Shown here piece by piece: positions 42,108 to 50,844 of a stretch of DNA of 64,000 bases. A program made the translations under genes and the position numbers. The stretch covers positions 1 to 64,000 of the forward strand of contig NZ_JAYMYJ010000112.1 of NCBI RefSeq assembly GCF_035668035.1, read 5' to 3'. How positions within the stretch are numbered: position 1 is the first letter of the stretch; each line of letters opens with the position of its first letter. Source of the stretch: Thiothrix phosphatis (GTDB taxonomy: Bacteria > Pseudomonadota > Gammaproteobacteria > Thiotrichales > Thiotrichaceae). Under the pieces are notes generated by a model. It made no database searches, was not told the DNA's origin, and worked only from the letters and a program-made list of their open reading frames with translations.

Positions 42108-42584
42108 ATGCAATTGGGTTTAAAAGCGCTCATGTTGGGTGGTTTGCTGGCAGCTGGCGCGGCACAGGCCGCTGACAGCATTGATGGGAAGCATTTTGGC
42201 GACTGGGGCGGGGCGTGTGACAGCAAACTTTGCTACATCCAGCAGGCGTTAAGCAGCAAGGGGCAATTGTTGATGGCGACGGCTATCGGCTATTTGCCGG
42301 GCAAACCGTTTCCGGCGGTGCTGATCCAATTGCCGAAAGGGGCGCAACTCCAGGAAGGCGTGTTGCTGCAAGTCGATAATCACGCTGCCATCAAGTTTGA
42401 AGGGAAGTGTGAAAAAGATTCTTGCTTTGCCGGTTTCGCCCTAGACCAGAAAATGCAGCAGCAGTTCCAGCAAGGTTCCAAAGCGGTGGTGAGCTTTATA
42501 CCCGCGCCGAAACAAAAGCCGGTTTCACTGCCGCTCTCGCTGAAGGGCATTGGCAAGGGCTTGAGTGCTTTGCCTAAGTCCTAA
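42108..42584 (+). CDS. IalB-family (invasion-associated locus B) periplasmic protein
   Basis: A 158-aa exported protein with a signal peptide (about 1-22, ending AQAAD) and the IalB pattern: FGDWGGACDSKLCYIQQ at the start, QLPKGAQLQEGVLLQVD, and two further Cys (CEKDSCFAG). The ATG at 42108 has GGAAGG five bases before it. These proteins are widespread in proteobacteria and poorly characterised. It follows fccAB but has its own promoter region. Confidence 0.78.
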   Translation: MQLGLKALMLGGLLAAGAAQAADSIDGKHFGDWGGACDSKLCYIQQALSSKGQLLMATAIGYLPGKPFPAVLIQLPKGAQLQEGVLLQVDNHAAIKFEGKCEKDSCFAGFALDQKMQQQFQQGSKAVVSFIPAPKQKPVSLPLSLKGIGKGLSALPKS

Positions 42585-42588
42585 AGTG

Positions 42589-43662
42589 TCAAGCGGACAC
42601 TTTCATTTCCAGCAATTCATGCGCGGGTGTGCGCTTACGTTGGAGCATGTCAAACAGTGGTTCCAGCCGTTCATGATCCGGATCGTCCGCCAGCGCCTTG
42701 TCAGCGGCGTACAGCGCCTGCCAGGCGAAACGGAACACCAATGGGTTGTCGAAGCCCTGGAGGGCCGCGATCTGGTGCAGATGGGTGTCCGGCGTGATCG
42801 CCCGCCCCGGCAGGGATTCATCCAGCACCAACCCCTTGAGCAGGGCGAATAGCGCCGCATACAGCGTGAGGTCTGTGCTGGAGTCAAACGCCTTGAATTC
42901 GATCCGCCCGGCTTCGGCGGGGTGGCGTGGGGCTTTGGTCAGGGTCGGGTTGGAGTGGAGCAGATAGGCGCTGTCCGGCGGGAAGGTCAGCACCGCTGGC
43001 CGTGGGCCAGTGCGTTTCCAGGTGCGGATCGACAGCCCCGGCCAGATTTCACCCGCATAAAACGGTGAGCTGAAACTGAACGGCGTGATGAACGGGCTGT
43101 AATAGGTCAGCTTGCTGGCGGCGTCCACCATGTCAGCACTGTTCATGCCGGGGCGTGACAGGCTCAGGTCAGGCCCGTAGGTCAGCATGGGAATGTGGGC
43201 GGTGTCGCGTTCCTCTGGCGATTCGCTGCGTTGCTGCGCCAGTTCGAACGCATTCAACGGCGGATCAGGCGTGAAGCGCGTCTGCTGCGGGTTGAAGCTG
43301 ACCGGAGCCGGTCGGTAGCCGTAATCGGCGGCGGTTTCCAACAACAGCCGGTAGCTTTCCTGCAATTCGCCCAGCGCGCCCTGGATGCTGTTGTGGATGG
43401 TGGTGCGGATTTCGATGCCTTTGGGCACGCAGGTGAGCAATGCGCCATCTGCGCTGAAGCGTTCGTAGCCTTCGATATACCAGCGTTTGCGGCGGATGCC
43501 CGCATCGCCCTGGCGCAAATGTTCGGTGTCGGCGGCGTATTCCGGCAGGCGGTCGACGATTTGCTGGAAGTCCTCAAAGCGGGTGTTGGTGAAATCGGCG
43601 AACCTGCCGTCAGCGCGATAAAACGCCACTTCGTGTTCAATGCCAAACCGGAATGGGTTCAT
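42589..43662 (-). CDS. GCS2-type glutamate-cysteine ligase-like carboxylate-amine ligase
   Basis: ATP-dependent carboxylate-amine ligase of the GCS2 superfamily, 357 aa. Visible family features: FRFGIEHEVAF at the N-terminus (ATP/metal Glu-x-Glu), GIEIRTTIHNSIQGAL, and GRIEFKAFDSSTDLTLYAAL near the end. Substrate unknown; glutathione-type synthesis is not proven. The start at 43662 overlaps the nitroreductase stop (ATGA). A member of a two-gene operon. Confidence 0.75.
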   Translation of the reverse strand: MNPFRFGIEHEVAFYRADGRFADFTNTRFEDFQQIVDRLPEYAADTEHLRQGDAGIRRKRWYIEGYERFSADGALLTCVPKGIEIRTTIHNSIQGALGELQESYRLLLETAADYGYRPAPVSFNPQQTRFTPDPPLNAFELAQQRSESPEERDTAHIPMLTYGPDLSLSRPGMNSADMVDAASKLTYYSPFITPFSFSSPFYAGEIWPGLSIRTWKRTGPRPAVLTFPPDSAYLLHSNPTLTKAPRHPAEAGRIEFKAFDSSTDLTLYAALFALLKGLVLDESLPGRAITPDTHLHQIAALQGFDNPLVFRFAWQALYAADKALADDPDHERLEPLFDMLQRKRTPAHELLEMKVSA

Positions 43663-44366
43663 GCGTTTGTCTCCTGTTTGTCCAGCGAAATCCAGGCGCT
43701 CCAACTGTCCGGCGGGCCACGGCGATTGCGCAGCTTGCCGTCAACGATTTCCATGCCACTGTCTTCCGGTGCTGGGAACATGAAAACCGCGCCCAGCAGT
43801 TTCTGGGTGGCGGGAATGCCGCACAGCTTGAAGCACTCGCTGGAAGCCAGCACGCCGCCGCTCGACCAGTAGCTCTGGATGTCGCGCGCTTCGCTTGCCA
43901 GCAGCAGGTTTTGTACAGCGGCGGCCGCAGCGGCGAGGTGTTCCTCGTTCATGTGCAGGGCCAGTTCAGTGGTTTTGGGTTCCGGCAGCCACGTCGCCAA
44001 CACGACCGAACCGGCGGCGGCCAGCATGCGGATAATGGTGGCGTCCTCGCTGATGTTGCTGGTGTTTTTTTCCAGCAGGCAATGCGCCAGTGTGAGACAG
44101 GCGTTCTGGTCAAGGGCATAGAAACGCCACGGCACACAGGAGACCAGACCCTGCTGATGGTGAATCCGGTTGGCCGGGTAGTGGAAGGGTGCCCAACCGG
44201 CGACCCGTATGGCTTCTTCCACATGTTCGCGGAAACCATGCGGAATAGGGGCTGGTGTGTGTAATGAGCCCAATACCTTGCGGGTGCGGCGGCGACGGAT
44301 GACCTGGTCCACCGCCAGAGCCAAAGCCATATCTTTGGGCTGAAATATGGAGTGTAAATATGTCAT
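43659..44366 (-). CDS. Nitroreductase-family protein
   Basis: FMN-dependent nitroreductase-fold protein, 235 aa: IRRRRTRKVLGSLHTPAPIP at the N-terminus, EAIRVAGWAPFHYPANRIHH, and QNLLLASEARDIQSYWSSGG. Length is normal. First gene of the pair with the GCS2 ligase, divergent from the bacterioferritin genes across a region with a Fur-type site. Substrate unknown. Confidence 0.8.
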   Translation of the reverse strand: MTYLHSIFQPKDMALALAVDQVIRRRRTRKVLGSLHTPAPIPHGFREHVEEAIRVAGWAPFHYPANRIHHQQGLVSCVPWRFYALDQNACLTLAHCLLEKNTSNISEDATIIRMLAAAGSVVLATWLPEPKTTELALHMNEEHLAAAAAAVQNLLLASEARDIQSYWSSGGVLASSECFKLCGIPATQKLLGAVFMFPAPEDSGMEIVDGKLRNRRGPPDSWSAWISLDKQETNA

Positions 44367-44500
44367 GGCGCATTCCTTGGTAGCGGTGCGTAGTAAACGT
44401 CACGCTGGCTGAGACAGAGATGGCTTGCGTAAGAATGAGATCGGTTTCACTTAATAATATTAATTCTCATTTGTCAATGCAAATGAAATCACCTTGTTGG

Positions 44501-44520
44501 GAATGATTCTGATAATCGTT
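44501..44520. promoter_or_regulatory. Fur box upstream of the bacterioferritin pair
   Basis: GAATGATTCTGATAATCGTT matches the Fur consensus with GATTC/GATAATC halves. A second A+T-rich stretch, TAATATTAATTCTCATTTG (44455-44473), is a weaker match. The region separates nitroreductase and bacterioferritin and may control both. Confidence 0.6.
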
Positions 44521-44624
44521 AAATAAGTAATTGTTGTGAAAGGGAAATAGATAATTGACCGTTTTGGCGGATGAGGAATAGCATGACTTTTATCAAAAAA
44601 CCAACCTAACAACAGGAGACACCT

Positions 44625-45095
44625 ATGAAAGGAAATCCCGACATCAACCGATCGTTCAATCTGGTGCTACGCAGCCAACTGACGGCGATCAACCAGTATT
44701 TCCTGCACGCCCGCATGTGCAAGAACTGGGGTTTGGGCAAGTTCAATGAGAAGGAATACAAGCGTTCCATCCAGGCCATGAAACAGGCAGATGAATTGAT
44801 TGAACGCATCCTTTTCCTGGAAGGCCTGCCCAACCTGCAAGATCTTGGCAAGCTGTACCTTGGTGAAGACGTGCCGGAAATCATCGCCAATGACCTGCGT
44901 CTGGCGGGTGAAGTGGTGGCGGAGCTGCGTAAGGTCATTGCCGAGTGCGAACAGGCGCAGGATTTTGTTTCCCGCGACATGTTGCAGGAAATCCTCGAAG
45001 AAGAGGAAGAGCAAATTGACTGGCTGGAATCACAGCAATGGGCGATCAGCAACGCAGGCCTGCAAAATTACCTGCAATCGATGATGGATGCTTAA
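44625..45095 (+). CDS. bfr: Bacterioferritin subunit, heme-binding type without ferroxidase ligands
   Basis: Bacterioferritin subunit of 156 aa aligned without gaps to E. coli Bfr in its first half. The heme ligand M52 is present (SIQAMKQAD). The ferroxidase ligands are changed: E18 is Q, E51 is A, H54 is Q, E94 region lacks Glu, and H130 is Q (EEEEEQIDWLE). E127 is kept. It should therefore bind heme but not oxidise iron. The second subunit (45108) is the complement. Confidence 0.92.
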   Translation: MKGNPDINRSFNLVLRSQLTAINQYFLHARMCKNWGLGKFNEKEYKRSIQAMKQADELIERILFLEGLPNLQDLGKLYLGEDVPEIIANDLRLAGEVVAELRKVIAECEQAQDFVSRDMLQEILEEEEEQIDWLESQQWAISNAGLQNYLQSMMDA

Positions 45096-45107
45096 GGAGA
45101 GCACACT

Positions 45108-45575
45108 ATGAAAGGAAACGACCGTGTTATTGATGTGTTAAAAACGCTGTTGGCGGGTGAACTGGCGGCGCGCGACCAGTATTTCATCCATTCACGCATG
45201 TGCGATGACTGGGGCCTGAGCAAACTGTACGAACACTATGAGCATGAGAGCATGGAAGAACGCGGCCATGCTGACGCCATCATCCGCCGTATCCTGTTCC
45301 TGGAGGGCACGCCTGACCTCAACAACCAGGACCAGCTCAATGTCGGGGCGGATGTTCCTGGTATGCTCAAAAACGATCTGGCGTTGGAGTACCACGTGAC
45401 GGGGGCGCTGAAAGCCGCCATCCAGATTTGTGAGGAAGAGCAGGACTATGTGACCCGTGAAATCTTGCGTGGGCAGCTGGAGGACACCGAACAAGACCAT
45501 GCCCATTTCCTGGAAAAACAATTGGGCCTGATTGACAAGATTGGCCTGCAAAACTACCTGCAATCGCAGATGTAG
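45108..45575 (+). CDS. bfr: Bacterioferritin subunit, ferroxidase type without heme ligand
   Basis: 155-aa bacterioferritin subunit with a full di-iron site: E18 (LLAGELAARDQYF), E51 and H54 (SMEERGHADAI), E94 (NDLALEYHV) and E127/H130 (DTEQDHAHFLE). M52 is replaced by R, so heme cannot bind in the usual way. It is 12 bases downstream of the heme-type subunit with AGGAG before it. The two should form a mixed 24-mer. Confidence 0.93.
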   Translation: MKGNDRVIDVLKTLLAGELAARDQYFIHSRMCDDWGLSKLYEHYEHESMEERGHADAIIRRILFLEGTPDLNNQDQLNVGADVPGMLKNDLALEYHVTGALKAAIQICEEEQDYVTREILRGQLEDTEQDHAHFLEKQLGLIDKIGLQNYLQSQM

Positions 45576-45752
45576 CCCTTCCCGGCAACCTCTGTCCAGG
45601 CACGCGCGGTCTGCGGATGCGGCGCTTTACCCAGATACGGGTGTTGTCATGCCAGCCCGCCATGTTCATGGGCATGTGGAATGCCTCATCCTGTGTATCC
45701 CAAAAAACCAATCATCATAAGCGAAAAACCCTATCGGGATGGACGGTAATAC

Positions 45753-45766
45753 TTGATGTGCGTCAA
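45753..45766. promoter_or_regulatory. FNR/Anr-type site upstream of the cytochrome c peroxidase
   Basis: TTGATGTGCGTCAA matches TTGAT-N4-ATCAA with one change. It lies in a larger imperfect palindrome (GACGG ... CCGTC, about 45742-45783). Oxygen-limited induction is common for diheme cytochrome c peroxidases. The gap 45576-45834 holds nothing else I can support. Confidence 0.65.
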
Positions 45767-45834
45767 GTTTGCATTGCCGTCCCGACTTAACATGACTGCT
45801 TGGACGATTTACCCATAAAAAGTAGGAGATGCTC

Positions 45835-46965
45835 ATGAACGTGCAAGTTGTGATGGTTTCGCTGCTCACCCTCGGCATGGCGACGGCGGTGTGGGCGGAA
45901 GATGCTGCGAAAGCGGAGCCAGCCAAAACGGAGGCGGCAGGGGATGCAGCCAAAACCGCTGATGCGGGCACCGTGAAGGATGAGCCGATCAAGCCGCTGG
46001 AGGCCGTTACGGTTAAGGATGAAGCCAAAGTGGAGCTGGGCAAGAAACTGTACTTTGACCCGCGCCTGTCCAAATCCGGCTTTATTTCCTGTAATTCCTG
46101 CCACAACTTGAGCATGGGCGGCACCGACAACCTGCAAACCTCCATCGGCGACCATTGGCAGCAAGGCCCGATCAATGCCCCGACCGTGTTGAATTCCAGC
46201 ATGAATGTGGCGCAATTCTGGGATGGCCGCGCCAAGGATTTGAAAGAACAGGCGGGTGGCCCGATCGCCAATCCGGGTGAAATGGCTTTTACACACGAGT
46301 TGGCGTTGGATGTGTTAAAATCCATCCCGCAATATCAGGATGAATTTAAGAGCGCCTTTAATAAGGACGCGATTGACATCGACATGGTAAAAGACGCCAT
46401 CGCCGCATTTGAGGATACGCTGGTGACGCCGGATGCCAAGTTCGACAAATGGTTGAAAGGCGATGACAGCGCCCTGAGTGAAACCGAGTTGAAGGGTTAT
46501 AAACTGTTCAAGGAAAGCGGTTGCGTGGCCTGCCACAATGGCCCTGCGGTCGGTGGTGCCAGCTTCCAGAAAATGGGCGTTGTGGAACCTTACAAGACCG
46601 ACAATCCGGCTGAAGGCGTCGGCGGCCTGACCAAGAAGGATGAAGACCGCTTCAAGTTCAAAGTGCCGACCTTGCGCAATGTGGAGCTGACTTACCCGTA
46701 TTTCCATGACGGCGCGGCCAAAACCCTGGAAGACGCCGTGCACACCATGGGCCAGCTCCAGTTGGGCAAGAAGTTTACGGATGAGGAAACCGCTGACATC
46801 GTGGCGTTCCTGAAAACATTGACCGGCAAACAGCCTGAATTCCAGTTGCCGATACTGCCGCCGTCCACCAATGAGACGCCGCGTCCTGAGCCTTTCAACA
46901 AGGCCGACAAGGACAAGGCCAAACAGAAAGACGCCGGAGCCAAAGCTGACGGCAAACAATCCTGA
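45835..46965 (+). CDS. Diheme cytochrome-c peroxidase
   Basis: Periplasmic bacterial cytochrome c peroxidase that reduces hydrogen peroxide with electrons from cytochrome c, 376 aa. After a signal peptide comes an unusual Ala/Lys/Glu-rich linker (about 20-55). Heme motifs are CNSCH (SGFISCNSCHNLSMGG) and CVACH (KESGCVACHNGP). Other marks: FDPRLSKSG, FWDGRAKDLKEQA, and TLRNVELTYPYFHDGA. ATG at 45835 has AGGAG six bases upstream, preferred over 45829. A Lys/Ala-rich C-terminal tail follows. Confidence 0.92.
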   Translation: MNVQVVMVSLLTLGMATAVWAEDAAKAEPAKTEAAGDAAKTADAGTVKDEPIKPLEAVTVKDEAKVELGKKLYFDPRLSKSGFISCNSCHNLSMGGTDNLQTSIGDHWQQGPINAPTVLNSSMNVAQFWDGRAKDLKEQAGGPIANPGEMAFTHELALDVLKSIPQYQDEFKSAFNKDAIDIDMVKDAIAAFEDTLVTPDAKFDKWLKGDDSALSETELKGYKLFKESGCVACHNGPAVGGASFQKMGVVEPYKTDNPAEGVGGLTKKDEDRFKFKVPTLRNVELTYPYFHDGAAKTLEDAVHTMGQLQLGKKFTDEETADIVAFLKTLTGKQPEFQLPILPPSTNETPRPEPFNKADKDKAKQKDAGAKADGKQS

Positions 46966-47044
46966 TGGGTTTGTAAGTTGTGTAGTGTACGCCCTTTCTC
47001 CTGTTTCGACGTGAGGCAGGGGAAGGGTTTTGATTCGGGAGAGA

Positions 47045-47080
47045 GGAGCGGCGGGGTGGGTCAACTCGCTCCGCCCTTTT
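47045..47080 (+). terminator. Possible terminator after the peroxidase gene
   Basis: GGAGCG-N16-CGCTCC followed by GCCCTTTTAT. Stem is short and the T-run is interrupted. Confidence 0.35.
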
Positions 47081-47114
47081 ATGTTTATCCGTTGATCACA
47101 GGGACATGACAGCA

Positions 47115-47486
47115 ATGATGGAGCCGTTGAATATATTGGGTACGGAACTGGAGCCGTGCGGGGCGCATCCGCCAACCGGGTTTTTCCGCGATGGCAGTTG
47201 CAACACCAGCCAGCAGGACATTGGCTCGCATACGGTATGTGTGGTGGTGACGGCGGAATTTCTGGCTTTCAGCAAGGAACAGGGCAATGACCTGTCGACG
47301 CCGCTGCCTGAGTACGGTTTTCCTGGTTTGAAACCAGGGGATCGCTGGTGTTTGTGCGCCGCCCGCTGGCAGGAGGCGCTGGATGCGGGCAACGCGCCGC
47401 GTGTTGCCATTCTCGCCACCCACCAGGATTGCCTGCGCATCCTGTCGCTGGATGACCTCAAGCAATACGCCATCGACCTTTCCTGA
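47115..47486 (+). CDS. DUF2237 family protein
   Basis: Conserved protein of the DUF2237 family, 123 aa: LNILGTELEPC, TGFFRDGSCNT, IGSHTVCVVVTAEFLAFS, GNDLSTPLPEYGFPGLKPGD and RWCLCAARWQEA, almost the whole family consensus with its conserved Cys. Function unknown. ATG codons occur at 47106, 47115 and 47118; GGGA is too close to the first, so 47115 is chosen with low certainty. Confidence 0.85.
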   Translation: MMEPLNILGTELEPCGAHPPTGFFRDGSCNTSQQDIGSHTVCVVVTAEFLAFSKEQGNDLSTPLPEYGFPGLKPGDRWCLCAARWQEALDAGNAPRVAILATHQDCLRILSLDDLKQYAIDLS

Positions 47487-47497
47487 TGTCTTTGGCC

Positions 47498-47536
47498 TCA
47501 ACCAAAAAGCCCCGCAACGCGGGGCTTTTTGGTTGA
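47498..47536. terminator. Bidirectional Rho-independent terminator
   Basis: An 18-base perfect inverted repeat with a three-base loop; A-run and T-run on the two flanks serve both the DUF2237 gene (+) and the TPR-like gene (-). Confidence 0.92.
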
Positions 47537-47549
47537 AGGTAAGCGGCGC

Positions 47550-49733
47550 TTACCAGTAATGGCCTTTTCCAGATGCCTGCTGCTTGGTTGCATTTAGTGC
47601 ACTGCTGACTGCATCATTGGCTGCACCGGCTTTTTGCATCAGATCAGCCAGCTGTTTGAACTGGCTGCTGTTCTGGCAAGCGGCTGCGGCTTTGTCGTAC
47701 AGGCTGCCAGCTTTGGCGCTGTCGCCCCATTTTTGTGCCAGTTCCGCCAGATAGGCAAAGTGGAAATGGTTTTCCGCCTTGGCTTCGGCCTTGTCCAGAA
47801 TTTGCTGGGCCTGGGCATCATCACCGAGATGCTCCTTGACTGCATTGGCAAGCTTCTTCAGCTCAAACGCACTGGCATTGCCGGATTCCAGCTTGGCGAG
47901 CTGGTCGCCGTAGAATTTCTGTGTCCAGGTTTTGCCGAAATCGCTGTCAGCCAATTGTTTACAGACGGTTTCGCCAAGGCTGCGCACCTGCGCGAAAGTG
48001 CCTGCATTGCTGGCGGCCAGATCCAGCAGGCGGGCCAGCCATGCCTTGTCCTTGACCAGATTGCCGACAGCCAGGATCAGCGGCTGGTAAGCGGCGAAGC
48101 TGAAGCTGCCGGTGGCCTGCATCTTTTCCTCTGCGGTGGTCAGCAGTTGGGTAGCGTAGGAGGCATCATCCAGTTCTTCTGCTACCTTGCCTGCCAGATC
48201 AATGAACTGATTGGGCTTGGTGAGCGTTTTTTCCTGATTTTGGAATTCGACGTAACGCGCCTGGCTGGCTTCACGCTTGGCAAGTTTGTCGGCGATGCGG
48301 CTGTTGCGTTCGGCGTCGTCTGCGGCCAGTTGCTTGGCGGCGATGGCCAGCTTGCGCATTTCATCCAGTGAGCTGACGTTGGCTTCAGCTTTGTCGAGCG
48401 CCTGGATGGCGACGCTGTTATTGCCGAGTTTCTGTGCGCGTTGGGCGACATCCAGCACTTGGGCGTTGGTTTCGGCCAAGTCGAGCGCCTTGTGCAGGGC
48501 GTCGCTGGCGAGCGCAGCGTCTGGGGTGGATTTCGCCAATGCATCCAGCACGCTGACGCTATCGGTGTAAACCTTGCAGGTGCCAACCGCTTTGCTGTAC
48601 AGGGCGTTGGCCTTGTCGGCGTCCTGCAAGGTGGCATTGACTTCGCCCGCCAGGGAAACCAAGGCGGATGCGGTGTCAGCCTTGGCTTCGGCGGCGGCGT
48701 AAATGGCCGCAGTCTTATCCTTGTCGCCAAGATTCCCATTGACGGCCTTGGCCAGCATGGATAGGTCAGCAACTGTATTGAGCTTGCTGGCGAGTTTGTC
48801 GTATGCCTTGCCTGCGATGGATTTGTCATCCATATTGGCGGCCGCTTGGCTGGCCAGCTTGAGCAGGTCGTCTTTGGTGCTGAATTCGCTCAGGGCGTTG
48901 TTGTAAAGTTCGCTGGCGGTGGGCTGGTCGCCCAGCAGGCTGGCGTAGCCGGTGGCCAGATCGAGGTTTTCCTCACCGCTCATGGCGAAGTTCTTGCCGT
49001 TTTCCAGCAGTTCTTCGGCTTTATCCTTATTGCCCAGCAGCTTCATGAAACCGCCTGCGAGTGCCACGAATTGCGCCGGGAACATGCAGCCGCCCTCGGC
49101 TTCGTTCAGGGCGCTTTCAACTGCTGCGTCATCGCCGAACATGTCTTTCAGGCCGGTGGCGTATTCGACCACATCCTGGGTGTCGTTGCTGGAAGGCTCG
49201 GCTTTCTTGAACACCATGCGGGCGGCGTTTTCATTGCCTTCAGCCTTGATGCCAGCCGCCAGTTTCCGGTAGTCAGCGATGGTCTTGCAGTTGCCGGTGA
49301 CCTTGCCGAACAGCTTGTTGGCCAGGGCGTTGTCTTGCAGGGCTTCCTGCACGTAGGCGGCGAAAGACAGCAGTTCGTTGGTGTTGGAGGTTTCGCCGAT
49401 GGCTTCTTCCAGCAGGGCGCGGCCTTTGTCCTTGTCGCCGAGGTGCAAGGCGATGCTGTAGCCGACCTGCGCCTTTTCCTTGGCGTCGAAGCAGGAGCCA
49501 GCGGCTTCCTCATACAGTGCGGCGGCCTTGTCCTTGTCGCCTGCGGCCACATAGCCTTCCGCGACGCTGACGTAATGATCAGGGAATGAGCAGTAGGATT
49601 CGCCTTTTTCCAGCAGTTCTTTTGCATAGTCAAGGTCGGCGGGTTCCGCCAAAGCTTGTTTGGCGAGGGCTGCGCAAGAAGCTGCGTCGGTGCAGCCGGA
49701 TGCCTGATCTTTGAGTTCGTCGCGGGTGGCCAT
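47550..49733 (-). CDS. Large TPR/solenoid repeat protein
   Basis: A 727-aa soluble protein made almost wholly of about 30-36-residue helical repeats of TPR type (for instance LGDKDKGRALLEEAIGETSN; LGNKDKAEELLENGKN; LGDQPTASELYNNALSEFST; LGDKDKTAAIYAAAEAK). The pattern L-x-L-(G/D)-D-x-(D/A)-K-A-x-x-L-Y-x-x-A recurs some 18-20 times. Cys occur mainly in the first repeats (SYCSFPDHY, GSCFDAKEK, GNCKTIADY). No signal peptide. The start has GGAGGA three bases before it. I do not recognise a named family. It is head-to-head with a DUF6174 protein gene. Confidence 0.75.
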   Translation of the reverse strand: MATRDELKDQASGCTDAASCAALAKQALAEPADLDYAKELLEKGESYCSFPDHYVSVAEGYVAAGDKDKAAALYEEAAGSCFDAKEKAQVGYSIALHLGDKDKGRALLEEAIGETSNTNELLSFAAYVQEALQDNALANKLFGKVTGNCKTIADYRKLAAGIKAEGNENAARMVFKKAEPSSNDTQDVVEYATGLKDMFGDDAAVESALNEAEGGCMFPAQFVALAGGFMKLLGNKDKAEELLENGKNFAMSGEENLDLATGYASLLGDQPTASELYNNALSEFSTKDDLLKLASQAAANMDDKSIAGKAYDKLASKLNTVADLSMLAKAVNGNLGDKDKTAAIYAAAEAKADTASALVSLAGEVNATLQDADKANALYSKAVGTCKVYTDSVSVLDALAKSTPDAALASDALHKALDLAETNAQVLDVAQRAQKLGNNSVAIQALDKAEANVSSLDEMRKLAIAAKQLAADDAERNSRIADKLAKREASQARYVEFQNQEKTLTKPNQFIDLAGKVAEELDDASYATQLLTTAEEKMQATGSFSFAAYQPLILAVGNLVKDKAWLARLLDLAASNAGTFAQVRSLGETVCKQLADSDFGKTWTQKFYGDQLAKLESGNASAFELKKLANAVKEHLGDDAQAQQILDKAEAKAENHFHFAYLAELAQKWGDSAKAGSLYDKAAAACQNSSQFKQLADLMQKAGAANDAVSSALNATKQQASGKGHYW

Positions 49734-49970
49734 GATTCCTCCGTTATAGGGATAGTACAGTCGGTTGGGGGGTTTGAGTGTTGTAAAGCAAATCGGTTTG
49801 GGGTTCAAGTATGTGAAAAGGGATAGATGACGCTCGATTCCAGCCCGGTAAGCAAGGTTTCCCTGCCTTCCAGGGAGAAAAAGCTTCTGTTTGTCCGAAG
49901 CTGGGAAGCCGTTGTTTGGGCAAGGGATGAGAATGGTTTTGTCATCAAACCAACATGGAGGAAGCATGAC

Positions 49971-50804
49971 ATGGTAGGCATAACACAAGGAAGTGTTGGG
50001 AACAGCAGCCAATCTGCTGGCGGCAGCACCGCTATCCAGGCATCAGCGGCGGGTTCCACAGGCAATAATGCGTCGAACGCCCTTCAGAACCGTCAGCAAA
50101 GCCGCTTCAATGGCAATTCCCAACCCATGGTCAACCTGATCCAGCAATTGATCAGCCAACTACAGAAGTGGGCGCAAAGCAAACAGCCCCAACCCAAGCC
50201 ACTGGAGCTGACCCAGCAGCAGGATCAGGCCCTCCGCAACCGTTTTGGCGTTTTTGGTGAGCTGAACTATCAGGTGCTGGACAACAACCGTGACGGCAAG
50301 TTGAGTGCAGGCGATGAGTTGGTGATTGCTGGCGGCTTTACCGGCGGGGAAATTTCCCGCCAGAAGCTGACCCAGCAGGATGTGGACGCCATCAACAATT
50401 CTGGCCAAACGGCTGCGCAAAGCCAACTGGACGCCAACCGCCAGAAATGGGAATCCCAGCCACTGGCGGATTATTCCTTCACACTGCAGCGCAGTTGTTT
50501 CTGCCGGGGTGACGCCATCCGTCCGGTCAATATCGAGGTTGCCGATGGCAAGGTGGCTTCCGCCACGTTTGCGGATACCGGCGAGCCGCTGCCGGAAGAT
50601 TTGGACTACAACAAGCTGACCGTGAATGACCTGTTTGACACCATCCAACAGGCGATCACGGATGGCGCGGCGCGGGTCGATGTCTCGTATGACCAGCAGT
50701 CTGGCGTCCCGGCCTCCATCTATATTGACCGGAGCGAACAGATAGCGGACGAGGAAGTTGGTTTCACCATTTCCAACTTCCGGGCCGCCGCCCCCGCAAC
50801 GTAG
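49971..50804 (+). CDS. DUF6174-domain protein with EF-hand-like loop
   Basis: A 277-aa protein without signal peptide. Residues 1-60 are low-complexity Ser/Asn/Gln/Ala. A single Ca-binding-like loop DNNRDGKLSAGDE (about 111-123) follows. From about residue 160 the DUF6174 pattern is clear: W-x-x-x-(L)-ADYSFTLQRSCFC, PVNIEVADGKVASATF, TVNDLFDTIQQAI and ADEEVGFTISNF. GGAGGAAG precedes the ATG at 49971; an in-frame ATG at 49827 lies over the neighbouring leader and is rejected. Divergent from the TPR-like gene across 237 bases. Confidence 0.7.
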   Translation: MVGITQGSVGNSSQSAGGSTAIQASAAGSTGNNASNALQNRQQSRFNGNSQPMVNLIQQLISQLQKWAQSKQPQPKPLELTQQQDQALRNRFGVFGELNYQVLDNNRDGKLSAGDELVIAGGFTGGEISRQKLTQQDVDAINNSGQTAAQSQLDANRQKWESQPLADYSFTLQRSCFCRGDAIRPVNIEVADGKVASATFADTGEPLPEDLDYNKLTVNDLFDTIQQAITDGAARVDVSYDQQSGVPASIYIDRSEQIADEEVGFTISNFRAAAPAT

Positions 50805-50844
50805 GCGGGTGGGCAAGGCGCATGGATGCAGGCTGGGCCACTGC

